Below are positions 27,307 through 36,004 of a DNA stretch of 64,000 bases, one piece after another. The notes under the pieces were generated by a model, which did no database searches, was not told where the DNA came from, and was given only the letters and a program-made list of their open reading frames with translations. Every line of letters starts with the position of its first letter. The stretch's first letter is position 1. The stretch spans positions 1-64,000 of the forward strand of contig CAXTKQ010000002.1 in assembly GCA_964244955.1 (NCBI GenBank), in the 5' to 3' direction. The stretch is from Mucilaginibacter_A sp964244955. GTDB lineage: Bacteria; Bacteroidota; Bacteroidia; Sphingobacteriales; Sphingobacteriaceae. A program made the translations under genes and the position numbers.

Positions 27307-27707
27307 GACTAAAACCCTATTGACTTACAATACTTTACATGGTTGTCGATGTACTACGCACCGAATTACTAACCATTTTTTGATGCAGATTAATTACAAA
27401 TCTTACGATATAAAGATATGAAATCTTCCAAATTATTCCAATTCTAACGTAGGCTTTTTTGTACAATAAATTTAAGTGTGGAAATTTACCTTCCAACCCA
27501 AAAGTATTTATAAAGGCTTATTTCTTAACCAGATTGCTCACCACTTTTTTGAATGTCTAATAGCAAATATCATATGACAGATATAGTATTATTTAAAATT
27601 TGCATTCTGCTTACGCAAACCTTACAATTAGGTAAGTGTAATAGATAATTACTTTTTCCGTTTAGACGGTTCGATTACTGAAATAGTGACGTTGAGACAA
27701 GGTAAAG
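27307..27707. other. Element left end, gene-free
   Basis: No coding frame. It contains the TACGCACCGAATTAC motif at 27355-27369 that recurs at the right end, and otherwise AT-rich sequence. Confidence 0.7.
27355..27369 (+). repeat. Possible integrase/excisionase arm site, left
   Basis: TACGCACCGAATTAC, 49 bp inside attL, matches 58799-58813 at the right end exactly. Confidence 0.6.
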
Positions 27708-28604
27708 TTAATTTAATGATCTATATTCATTTGGCGTGTGCCCTACCCGCTTTTTGAAAACCCTTGCAAAATGCTGCGGATATTTAAATCCCAGTTCACT
27801 GGCAATCTGGTTGATTGTTTTGCTTCCGTCGAAGATCTTTTCTTTGGCAACGTCAATGAGTTTCTCCTGAATGTACTCCTGGGCGGTTTTGCCCGTTTCT
27901 TTTTTTACCAGGTCTCCAAAGTAATTAGCTGACAAGTTGAGCTGTTCTGCACAATAGGTCACTGAAGGCAGGCCTACTGTTTCCGGTTTTTCTGATTTAA
28001 AGTAGTCACTAAGGAGGTTTTCGAACCGTTCCAGCACACCCTGAAGGACATGGTCGCGGGTGATGAATTGCCGGTCGTAAAAACGTACGCTGTAATCCAG
28101 GAACAGTTCTATATTGGAGACGATCAACCGCTTGCTGTGTTTATCAACCCCCCGTTCTAATTCGTAATCGATTTTTGAAAAGCAATCAATAACAAGTTTT
28201 CTTTCACGCTCTGAAAGGTGAAGTGCTTCGTTGGACTGGTAGCCGAAGAAAGTGTATTCCTGAATGCGTCTACCCAAGGATGTGCCATGTATCAGATCCG
28301 GGTGGAAAGCGAGTACATATCCTTTAGGCTGATAGGTGTCTCCATTACCGTTCGAACCGGCTACCTGGCCTGGCGCAAGAAACACCAGTGTGCCCTCCTG
28401 GTAATCATAAGTATCCCGCCCGTAAACCAGGTCACCGCAAATTACATCCTTTAAAAATATAATATAAAAGCCAAAGTACATGCGTGACAACTGCCTCGGA
28501 TCCGCTTTCGAAAGATCAACGACCGTCACCAGGGGATGTTTCGTCTCGTTGTTGTTGAAAACATTGTAATCGTTGATCGTATTAAAGCGGCGCATAAAAT
28601 CCAT
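27708..28604 (-). CDS. AraC-family transcriptional regulator
   Basis: A 298-aa protein: N-terminal cupin-like sensing domain (about 1-170, GTLVFLAPGQVAGS) and C-terminal AraC HTH pair (about 195-298, LNLSANYFGDLVKKETGKTA, then INQIASELGFKYPQHFARVF). It is divergent from the carboxylesterase gene across about 200 bp, and a 72-bp element in that space is repeated before the first aldo/keto reductase gene. Inferred: it activates the cargo genes to its right in response to an unknown small molecule. Confidence 0.9.
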   Translation of the reverse strand: MDFMRRFNTINDYNVFNNNETKHPLVTVVDLSKADPRQLSRMYFGFYIIFLKDVICGDLVYGRDTYDYQEGTLVFLAPGQVAGSNGNGDTYQPKGYVLAFHPDLIHGTSLGRRIQEYTFFGYQSNEALHLSERERKLVIDCFSKIDYELERGVDKHSKRLIVSNIELFLDYSVRFYDRQFITRDHVLQGVLERFENLLSDYFKSEKPETVGLPSVTYCAEQLNLSANYFGDLVKKETGKTAQEYIQEKLIDVAKEKIFDGSKTINQIASELGFKYPQHFARVFKKRVGHTPNEYRSLN

Positions 28605-28665
28605 AACTCATTTATTTGAACTCGAATTTACATTTATAAATAACGAATTAATCCTTATTCCTTTA

Positions 28666-28737
28666 AATCAGTGATAATGGTAGAAACATCCGTAATATGT
28701 ATCCTATCATCATCGATTATACGTTGCATTTTTGTAT
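28666..28737 (+). promoter_or_regulatory. Shared regulatory element, copy 1 (carboxylesterase promoter)
   Basis: It begins AATCAGTGATAATGGTAGAA and aligns without gaps over 72 bp with 30411-30482. The first 42 bp are about 80% identical, and both end in a TTTGTAT box. Likely activator site plus -7 element. Confidence 0.65.
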
Positions 28738-28807
28738 AGGTAACAAATCAGTAAACCGATGTTTATAAGCTCCCTGTAAGCATCATCAACCAATTAAATC
28801 AGCAACC

Positions 28808-30412
28808 ATGAGAAAAATCTTATCGGGCTTTATTTTACTTATCGCCTGCTCAGCGAGCGCGCAACAAACAGCATCAGGACCGACAGTGCGTACTGCATTC
28901 GGTACGTTAAAAGGTTCTACAGAGGGAAGTGTATCGAGTTTTAAAGGCATTCCATTCGCTGCTGCGCCCGTTGGTGCATTGCGCTGGCGTGCACCGCAAC
29001 CTTTTCCCGCCTGGACAGGCGAACGTGACGCTACCAAATATGGAGCAGACTGCGCACAAATGGGATGGCCACGCAACGGTACGGAAATATCAAAAACTTC
29101 CTCTGAAGATTGCTTGTTCCTGAATGTTTGGAAACCTGCAAACGCAGCATCCGGCGCTAAACTTCCGGTGATGGTGTGGATACATGGTGGCGGCTTTGTG
29201 GCCGGCAGCGGAAATCAAGGCGATTTTAACGGTGCTTCATTTACCAATAAAGGTGTAATGCTGGTTACCATTAACTATCGCCTTGGAAGACTTGGCTTCT
29301 TTGCATTTCCTGCTCTAAGCAAAGAGCATCCTGAGGAAGCTAAAGGCAATTATGCCTATATGGATCAGATCGCTGCCCTTAAATGGATCAAACAAAATAT
29401 TGCCGCATTCGGTGGTGATCCCAGGAATGTGACGATATTCGGCGAATCGGCCGGTGGCGTTTCTGTACAGTCGCTTCTGACCATCCCGGCTGCAAAAGGT
29501 TTGTTTCATAAGGCAATCGTGGAATCAGGCGGTGGTCGGGACGGTGTATTGACCGGACGTCCGATCGATAAAGAAAATGCTGATCTTCATTATTCTATAT
29601 CCGCAGAAACGATGGGCGTAAACTTTGCAAGAAAGCATAATATTCAAGGTACGGATGCCGCTGCGCTTGAAAAGCTAAGAGCGCTAAGTGTCTCAGATAT
29701 TGTTGATGGTGGACAGGAAACCGATGGACGCGGCGGTGCGCCGATCTATGCAGGGCCGATACTTGACGGTAAACTGGTTACTGAAACCGCTCAAAGTGCC
29801 TATAATGCCGGAAGAGCACCAAAAATTCCGCTAATGATCGGCTCTAACAGTGCCGAAGTTCCTGCAGGTTTCGTAAACGCAAGTTCCAAAGATTCTTTAT
29901 TTGCTTTATTTGGAAGCATGAAAGCCGACGCAAAAGCGGTTTATGATCCTGATGGCACTACTGAATTTCCACAAATCCTTTCTTTTGTTAATACAGACAA
30001 AGTGTGGGCTGAGCCGGCAAGATTTACTGCCAACGCTTTCACGGCTAAGGGAACTCCTGCTTACATTTATCTTTTCTCTTATGTTTCCCCTTCCATGCAG
30101 CAGTGGATGAAATACGGTGCAGGGCATGCCTCAGAAATAGCCTATGCGTTTGATAATATGGTGAGCAGAAACGGGGCCGTTATTACGCCTAAAGATAAAG
30201 AGGTCGCTAAAGTGATGAACACGTATTGGACGAATTTTGCCAAAACAGGAAACCCTAATGGCGGTAGCTTACCTAACTGGCCGGTTTATGATCCAAAAAA
30301 GAATGAACTGATCGAATTCCAGTCGGACGGGTCTGCTGTAGGCAAACCAGACCCTAAAAAGGCAAGACTCGATGTGATCGAAAAGGCCGTTACATCAGGC
30401 AATCTCCATTAA
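28808..30412 (+). CDS. Secreted type-B carboxylesterase
   Basis: A 534-aa protein with a clear signal peptide (MRKILSGFILLIACSASAQQ). Family features: FKGIPFAAAPVGALRWRAPQ, oxyanion WIHGGGFVAGS, nucleophile FGESAGGVSV, catalytic His in GHASEIAYAF. Family members cleave carboxylic esters, often of aromatic or plant-derived compounds. It is the first gene right of the AraC regulator, with its own copy of the 72-bp element. It probably releases an alcohol or acid in the periplasm for the oxidoreductases downstream. Confidence 0.92.
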   Translation: MRKILSGFILLIACSASAQQTASGPTVRTAFGTLKGSTEGSVSSFKGIPFAAAPVGALRWRAPQPFPAWTGERDATKYGADCAQMGWPRNGTEISKTSSEDCLFLNVWKPANAASGAKLPVMVWIHGGGFVAGSGNQGDFNGASFTNKGVMLVTINYRLGRLGFFAFPALSKEHPEEAKGNYAYMDQIAALKWIKQNIAAFGGDPRNVTIFGESAGGVSVQSLLTIPAAKGLFHKAIVESGGGRDGVLTGRPIDKENADLHYSISAETMGVNFARKHNIQGTDAAALEKLRALSVSDIVDGGQETDGRGGAPIYAGPILDGKLVTETAQSAYNAGRAPKIPLMIGSNSAEVPAGFVNASSKDSLFALFGSMKADAKAVYDPDGTTEFPQILSFVNTDKVWAEPARFTANAFTAKGTPAYIYLFSYVSPSMQQWMKYGAGHASEIAYAFDNMVSRNGAVITPKDKEVAKVMNTYWTNFAKTGNPNGGSLPNWPVYDPKKNELIEFQSDGSAVGKPDPKKARLDVIEKAVTSGNLH

Positions 30413-30482
30413 TCAGTAATAATGGTATAAATACCCGTAATCCGTATCCTAAAATTCATCATTAAGGGAATGACCTTTGTAT
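30411..30482 (+). promoter_or_regulatory. Shared regulatory element, copy 2 (aldo/keto reductase promoter)
   Basis: It begins AATCAGTAATAATGGTATAA and carries GACCTTTG as a -7-like box 20 bp before the ATG at 30502. It is a partner of 28666-28737. Confidence 0.65.
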
Positions 30483-30501
30483 TGATTTAGGAAAAAGAAT
30501 T

Positions 30502-31353
30502 ATGCAAACAGTAAAATTAAATAACGGCATAGAGATGCCGGTCTTAGGATTCGGGGTATTTCAGGTCACCGATCTGGACGAATGTGAAAGAAGTGTGGTG
30601 GATGCAATTGAAACCGGTTACAGGTTGATCGATACTGCGCAGTCCTACATGAATGAAGAAGCTGTAGGGAAAGCGATCAAACGCAGTGGTGTAGCCAGAG
30701 AAGAATTGTTTATCACAACCAAACTTTGGATACAATCCAACGGCTATGAAGGAACGAAGCAAGCTTTTGAAACTTCTTTAAAGAAACTTCAACTGGATTA
30801 CTTAGACCTATACCTGATCCACCAGCCTTTCGGTGATGTTTACGGCGAATGGCGTGCTATGGAGGAGTTATATAAAGAAGGTAAAGTAAGGGCAATTGGG
30901 GTTAGCAACTTTCAACCGGACAGGCTGATCGACCTGATCTTACATAATGAGATTGTTCCTGCCGTTAACCAGGTAGAAACGCATCCTTTTCATCAGCAGA
31001 TCGGAACGCAACAATTCATGATCGAGAACAACGTGCAGATCGAATCATGGGGCCCGTTTGCTGAAGGCAAGAACAATATGTTCAAAAATGAGTTGCTGCA
31101 ATCTATCGGTGACAAATATGGTAAATCAATTGCCCAGGTCGTACTGCGCTGGCTTACGCAAAGAGGTATTGTTGCCATCCCTAAATCGGTACGCAAAGAA
31201 CGCATGGCAGAAAACCTGAACAGCCTTGATTTTGAACTGACCACTGAGGAAATGGAAAAGATCAAAACGCTTGACACCAATGCCAGCAGCTTTTTTGATC
31301 ACCGTGATCCTAAGATGGTAAAATGGCTGGGAGAACGGAAATTGAATAACTAA
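30502..31353 (+). CDS. Aldo/keto reductase (2,5-diketo-D-gluconate reductase type)
   Basis: A 283-aa TIM-barrel NADPH oxidoreductase. The tetrad is visible as D and Y in LIDTAQSYMNEEAVG, K in FITTKLW, and H in YLIHQP. The cofactor-binding end is AIPKSVRKERMAENL. It reduces an aldehyde or ketone in the cytoplasm. It heads a run of four closely spaced genes (AKR, cupin, AKR, cupin). Confidence 0.93.
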   Translation: MQTVKLNNGIEMPVLGFGVFQVTDLDECERSVVDAIETGYRLIDTAQSYMNEEAVGKAIKRSGVAREELFITTKLWIQSNGYEGTKQAFETSLKKLQLDYLDLYLIHQPFGDVYGEWRAMEELYKEGKVRAIGVSNFQPDRLIDLILHNEIVPAVNQVETHPFHQQIGTQQFMIENNVQIESWGPFAEGKNNMFKNELLQSIGDKYGKSIAQVVLRWLTQRGIVAIPKSVRKERMAENLNSLDFELTTEEMEKIKTLDTNASSFFDHRDPKMVKWLGERKLNN

Positions 31354-31366
31354 ATAGCTGACCGAT

Positions 31367-31762
31367 ATGAAAATACACCGCATCGGCTCAAGGCCTTCTG
31401 GAAAAGGACCTGCCGATTATTTTACCGGCACTGTCCGTATAGACCCGTTAAACGAACCACCTGAACCTGCCCGTGTAGCGATGGCGCTGGTCACTTTTGA
31501 ACCGGGAGCGCGTACTGCCTGGCATACTCACCCTTACGGACAAACGCTTATTGTAACTGCAGGCGCCGGATGGGTACAGCGTGAGGGTGATGTCAAAGAA
31601 AACATTTTTCCGGGCGATGTGATTTATTTCGAGCCGAATGAAAAACATTGGCATGGCGCCACGGCTACTACGGCCATGAGCCACATTGCGGTACAGGAAA
31701 AGAAAAACGGTTCCCCGGTGACCTGGATGAAGCAGGTTACTGATGAACATTACAATGGTTAA
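31367..31762 (+). CDS. Cupin-domain protein (cytoplasmic)
   Basis: A 131-aa single cupin with metal ligands in WHTHPYGQ and HWHGA. It is clearly homologous to the cupins at 32802 and at the C-terminus of the 37861 product: all share the GNVT/FTGTV start, the H-x-H-P-x-G-Q motif, the GDV-x-x-x-P-x-x-x-HWHGA motif and the ending VTDEEYN-like. It lacks a signal peptide. It lies 13 nt after the AKR gene and 5 nt before the next AKR. Quercetinase/YhhW-like dioxygenase or isomerase activity is possible but unproven. Confidence 0.88.
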   Translation: MKIHRIGSRPSGKGPADYFTGTVRIDPLNEPPEPARVAMALVTFEPGARTAWHTHPYGQTLIVTAGAGWVQREGDVKENIFPGDVIYFEPNEKHWHGATATTAMSHIAVQEKKNGSPVTWMKQVTDEHYNG

Positions 31763-31767
31763 TTAAG

Positions 31768-32757
31768 TTGAACATGAAAAAGAGACAATTAGGAAATAGC
31801 GGGTTGGAAGTATCCGCCCTGGGATTGGGTTGTATGGGACTAAGCTTTGGCTATGGTCCGGCAACAGATAAAAACGACGCGATAAAATTATTGCATGCGG
31901 CGGTAGAACGTGGTGTTACCTTTTTCGATACTGCCGAGGCTTACGGGCCATTCGATAATGAAGAATTGCTTGGTGAGGCTTTAGCACCTTACCGCGACCA
32001 GGTAGTGATCGCTACTAAATTCGGCTTTAAGGAAGGCAAACCACCACTCGGTGTGGACAGTCGCCCGGAAAATATCAGAGCGGTAGCGGAGGCATCGCTT
32101 AAACGCCTCCGTACGGATGTGATCGACTTATTTTATCAGCACCGGGTTGATCCGAACGTGCCAATGGAAGATGTTGCCGGAACCGTTAAAGATTTGATAC
32201 AGGAAGGGAAAGTAAAGCATTTTGGCCTTTCGGAGTCCGGAGCAGATTCCATCCGAAAAGCTCATGCGGTGCAGCCTGTTACAGCCCTGCAAAGTGAATA
32301 CTCGTTATGGTGGCGCGAACCTGAACAGGATATTTTACCTACGCTTGAAGAACTGGGGATTGGCTTTGTTCCATTCAGCCCGCTCGGTAAAGGATTTTTG
32401 ACCGGTGCGATCAACGAAAACACCACATTCGACAAGACTGATTTTCGCAATACCGTTCCCCGTTTTTCAGAAGAGAACCGTAAAGCGAACCAGGCACTGG
32501 TTGAACTGTTAGGGCAAATTGCTGCGGAAAGAAATGCAACTCCGGCTCAAATAGCATTGGGCTGGTTACTCGCGCAAAAACCGTGGATCGTCCCTATTCC
32601 AGGCACTACAAAGTTGCATCGTTTGGAAGAGAACCTAGGCGCAGCAGATATAGAATTGTCCGCAGAAGATCTTAATCAAATCATCGGTGCGCTGTCCGAT
32701 ATTGAAATACAGGGACATCGCTACTCAGAACAGGCGCAAAAAATGATAAATCGATGA
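31768..32757 (+). CDS. Aldo/keto reductase (YajO/PhdYeiB-like, 329 aa)
   Basis: The tetrad lies in FFDTAEAYGPFDNEELLG (D, Y), IATKFG (K) and FYQHRVDP (H). The C-terminal cofactor loop is PIPGTTKLHRLEENLGA. It is closely related to the Tat-exported AKR at 36005 (same AEAYGPF and QHRVDPNVP/AVP motifs), so the two arose by duplication. It sits between two cupin genes in the same operon. Confidence 0.93.
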   Translation: MNMKKRQLGNSGLEVSALGLGCMGLSFGYGPATDKNDAIKLLHAAVERGVTFFDTAEAYGPFDNEELLGEALAPYRDQVVIATKFGFKEGKPPLGVDSRPENIRAVAEASLKRLRTDVIDLFYQHRVDPNVPMEDVAGTVKDLIQEGKVKHFGLSESGADSIRKAHAVQPVTALQSEYSLWWREPEQDILPTLEELGIGFVPFSPLGKGFLTGAINENTTFDKTDFRNTVPRFSEENRKANQALVELLGQIAAERNATPAQIALGWLLAQKPWIVPIPGTTKLHRLEENLGAADIELSAEDLNQIIGALSDIEIQGHRYSEQAQKMINR

Positions 32758-32801
32758 TGTTTAATGAGGGACGGTTATCCGCCCCTTAACAAGTTCAAAA
32801 T

Positions 32802-33257
32802 ATGAAAAAACTAATTTTGGCTGCCGTAATTGGAGCCGCATTCTTTAAGAGTGCCTTAGCACAAGACAAACCCATCTTCCCGAAAGGTGAAATTGCCACT
32901 GTAAATAATCATACCGGAACGGTTTGGCTGAACGAACTGAATAAACCGGACAGCACAATTGACATTGCTATAGCTACAGCAACTTTTGCACCCGGTGCTA
33001 AATTAGATTGGCATATCCACCCGGCAGGGCAGATTCTGATGATTACCGAAGGTATTGGTTATTACCAGGAAAAAGGTAAAGCCATTCAGGTAGTGCACAA
33101 AGGTGATGTGGTTAAATGTGTACCAGGCGTTGCGCACTGGCATGGCGCATCACCCAAAAGCACTTTCACTTATGTAGCTGCAAGTACAAACAGCGCGAAA
33201 AACAAAACGATATGGCTTCAGCGGGTAACCGATGCTGAATACAATAACGTTAAGTAA
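32802..33257 (+). CDS. Exported cupin-domain protein
   Basis: A 151-aa protein with a signal peptide (MKKLILAAVIGAAFFKSALA) and a cupin with ligands in WHIHPAGQ and HWHGA. It is the periplasmic paralogue of the 31367 protein. It ends the AKR-cupin-AKR-cupin run and is convergent with the LytT-type regulator. Confidence 0.88.
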   Translation: MKKLILAAVIGAAFFKSALAQDKPIFPKGEIATVNNHTGTVWLNELNKPDSTIDIAIATATFAPGAKLDWHIHPAGQILMITEGIGYYQEKGKAIQVVHKGDVVKCVPGVAHWHGASPKSTFTYVAASTNSAKNKTIWLQRVTDAEYNNVK

Positions 33258-33307
33258 TAGGCGGGCAAAGGGGTTGATTATGGTTATTTACGAGCAAAAT
33301 GCTTTTG

Positions 33308-34060
33308 CTATACCCAATCCTTTATAAACTCATTAAATGCCTGCTTGTATTGTTCAGTTACCGGAATGGTGAGTTCGCCTATCTGAAGGGTATTTTTTGC
33401 TATTGCGGTAACCGCACTGCCTGCAACGATGAACGACCGGTGTATACGGATAAAACCCGATGCTGAAAGTTTCTCTTCGAGGTTCTTTAAACTGATCAGG
33501 GTAAGCATGGGTTTATCCTGATTCTTCAGATAGATTTTGACGTAATCTTTCAGTCCTTCAATATACAGTATATCCGTAATCTGGATTTTGACCAATTGAT
33601 AGTCAACTTTAAGGTAAATGTAATTCCTTTCCAAACGCTGTTCTGCGGGTGCTGAATGTGTATCCTCCTTGTTATCACCAACCAATTTGAAATAATCATA
33701 GGCCTTGGTGGCCGATCTGGTAAAATCAACAAAACTGAATGGTTTTAACAAATAATCCAGCGCATCTACTTTAAAACCCTCCAGCGCGTATTGATCATAT
33801 GCGGTGGTAAAAATCACACGAAGTGCTTTTTTTCTCCCTGATTGCTCAATGATTCTGGCCAGCTCTATGCCGCTCAGATCAGCCATACGGATGTCAAGGA
33901 ACAGCAGTTGGAGTTCCGGCTGTTCATGTGTTGCCTTTAGTGCGTCAACGGCGTTCGTAAATGTCCCGATTAAATTCAAAAATGGCGTTTGCTCAATGTA
34001 AGAGGCAATAAGTTTTAAGGCCACCGGTTCATCATCTACAGCAATACAATTTATCCTCAT
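33308..34060 (-). CDS. LytTR-type response regulator
   Basis: A 250-aa protein: receiver domain 1-120 with phospho-acceptor D in LLFLDIRMADLSGIE and K in YLLKPFSF; LytTR DNA-binding domain about 145-248 (IYLKVDYQLVKIQITDILYIEGLKDYVKI). Its start overlaps the kinase stop by 4 nt. It should be phosphorylated by the sensor kinase just upstream and bind pairs of direct repeats; the targets are not established but the genes on both sides are candidates. Confidence 0.92.
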   Translation of the reverse strand: MRINCIAVDDEPVALKLIASYIEQTPFLNLIGTFTNAVDALKATHEQPELQLLFLDIRMADLSGIELARIIEQSGRKKALRVIFTTAYDQYALEGFKVDALDYLLKPFSFVDFTRSATKAYDYFKLVGDNKEDTHSAPAEQRLERNYIYLKVDYQLVKIQITDILYIEGLKDYVKIYLKNQDKPMLTLISLKNLEEKLSASGFIRIHRSFIVAGSAVTAIAKNTLQIGELTIPVTEQYKQAFNEFIKDWV

Positions 34061-35109
34061 GGCAATTGGAGCTTTAATATTACGGTATAGTCCTGAGTAC
34101 TATGATCATCAAATACTTCCAGCGTATACCTGTTGGGATATAACAGATCAAGCCGGCGTTTGGTGTTGGCAATGCCGATTCCGTTGCTTTCTTCCAGGAA
34201 TTGTGCTTTTTCTTTGAACAATGAATTCTTTACTTCGACCTTAAAATTTGTGGCTGACTGGCTGATATCGACATATATATAACTGGGATTTACCAGGCTA
34301 ATGCCGTGCTTAAACGCATTTTCAATAAAGGGTAAAAAAAGCATGGGCGCAACCTCATAATTTCGTATCCCATCCTGCTTTTCATAGATGATCTGCACGC
34401 CTTCGGTTAACCTTAACCGCATTAAGGAGATGTAGTCTTCAATAAACTTCAGTTCCTTCTCCAGGGTGGTCATATCATTCTTGGTATCATAGATGACATA
34501 ACGCATCATGTGCGACAAGGTATAGATGGCTTCCTTTGATGCAGACGGATTGGTATCAGACAAGCCGTAGATTGTGTGTAAGGTGTTAAAAAAGAAATGC
34601 GGATTGATCTGCGCCTTTAACAGCGAAAGTTCTGTATTCACTTTGTCCCGCTCTGTTGCTTCTATAACGGCCTGGTGGGCTTTTAACTTTTGATAAAACG
34701 CGATGATGCTGCTGATTCCTAATAATACCATTGCTGTCATCATTGTCCAGTAAAAGTCGTGCGAGCTCGTGCCGGCAGGCTTTTTATTGTATTGCTTTGC
34801 GAAGGCGGCGTTGGAGCCGGTCACATCATCGAGAAAGCTATTCAGGTATACCATGGCCATCACCAATCCTAATGATATGCCTATAAAAAGCAATACCCTG
34901 TTTTTAAACAATAATTGCGGGGTTAAAAGCAACAAATTAAAATAAAACAACCCTGCCCAAAGGAGGTGCATAAGTATCCGCTTAACCCAAAACTCGTCGG
35001 GAGGGTTGAATGGCCAGGTTAATGGGAAAAGGGTGTATATCACGAGGCCGGACACAATATAGAAATGTACCGACAAGAACACTTTTTTCAGAACAGGGAA
35101 AGCCATCAT
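34057..35109 (-). CDS. LytS/YehU-type sensor histidine kinase
   Basis: The likely start is 35109 (MMAFPVLKKVFLSVHFY); an earlier in-frame ATG at 35208 adds a segment unlike the family. Four transmembrane helices span about 10-115, then the His_kinase domain: AQINPHFFFNTLHTIYG (phospho-His) and the ATP lid FIENAFKHGI and NGIGIANTKRRLDLLYP. It is paired with the LytTR regulator through an ATGA overlap. The signal it senses is unknown. Confidence 0.9.
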   Translation of the reverse strand: MMAFPVLKKVFLSVHFYIVSGLVIYTLFPLTWPFNPPDEFWVKRILMHLLWAGLFYFNLLLLTPQLLFKNRVLLFIGISLGLVMAMVYLNSFLDDVTGSNAAFAKQYNKKPAGTSSHDFYWTMMTAMVLLGISSIIAFYQKLKAHQAVIEATERDKVNTELSLLKAQINPHFFFNTLHTIYGLSDTNPSASKEAIYTLSHMMRYVIYDTKNDMTTLEKELKFIEDYISLMRLRLTEGVQIIYEKQDGIRNYEVAPMLFLPFIENAFKHGISLVNPSYIYVDISQSATNFKVEVKNSLFKEKAQFLEESNGIGIANTKRRLDLLYPNRYTLEVFDDHSTQDYTVILKLQLP

Positions 35110-35478
35110 ATCAATTGATGTAAAAATAGTATAAAAAAAGTGCGTTTTGTTTCTCAGGCAAAACGCACATACTGTTTCAAAACAGTAATCAACTAAATCC
35201 CATCTCACCGGGACAGATACAAATGAGCACTTTTCCAGTTAATAAAAAGTATCAAATAGACGGCTACAGCGGTAAAATCGATAGAATGGCAATTTTTATC
35301 TATCATGATTATCATTAGGTAGGTGAATACAAAAGGATTTTCCGCCTATTTAATAATTGCCCACCGATTAGGCCATCGATTCTAAATGCTGTCTCGTCTA
35401 TTTTTAAAGGGAAACTGTCTATTTGCCCGTTTTTACAAAATGAATTTGCGTTGCTTTAATAAACAAAACTAATGAACC

Positions 35479-35988
35479 ATGAAAAATATACTCATCGCGG
35501 CCTTTCTGTTGTTTGCCGGTTCCCAGCTATCCCATGCACAGGCTAAGCTGCCGGGCGCAGTGGGAAGCCCGACTAAAGACGAACAAGAAATTCTTGAACT
35601 TTCCAAGAATAAGTGGACCTGGATGGCAGACAAGAATGTAGAGAAACTTAACTACTTGTTTAATGAAAAATGTGTTTTCGTCCATATGGGCGGAAGCTGG
35701 GGTAAAACGCAGGAACTGAACACGATCAAAGGCGGCTTTATCTGGTATAAAAAAGCTGATGTATATGGCGCGTCCGTAAATATTTTTGGTAATACGGCCA
35801 TTCTATTAAATGACATAGACTTATTAGCTGTAGTTGGCGGCAACGAAGTGATCCACGCCTTTATGGTAACGGAAGTTTACCTGAAAGAAAACGGCCAATG
35901 GAAAATGGGCTCGTTAACATTTTCAACTTTGATGCGACCGGTTAAAATGAAAAGCAATACTCCTCAGCCGGCACAGCCGCAACACTAA
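35479..35988 (+). CDS. Exported SnoaL/NTF2-like protein (DUF4440)
   Basis: A 169-aa protein with a signal peptide (MKNILIAAFLLFAGSQLSHA) and an NTF2-like cone fold: WMADKNVEKLNYLFNEKCVF, GGSWGKTQELNTI, and NGQWKMGSLTFSTLMRP. The family includes steroid isomerases, cyclases and many non-enzymatic binders. It begins the right-hand cargo operon, 16 nt before the Tat-exported AKR. A pair of GTCTATTT repeats lies upstream (35396 and 35416), a possible LytTR target. Confidence 0.8.
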   Translation: MKNILIAAFLLFAGSQLSHAQAKLPGAVGSPTKDEQEILELSKNKWTWMADKNVEKLNYLFNEKCVFVHMGGSWGKTQELNTIKGGFIWYKKADVYGASVNIFGNTAILLNDIDLLAVVGGNEVIHAFMVTEVYLKENGQWKMGSLTFSTLMRPVKMKSNTPQPAQPQH

Positions 35989-36004
35989 CATTACTCTATT
36001 AGCT

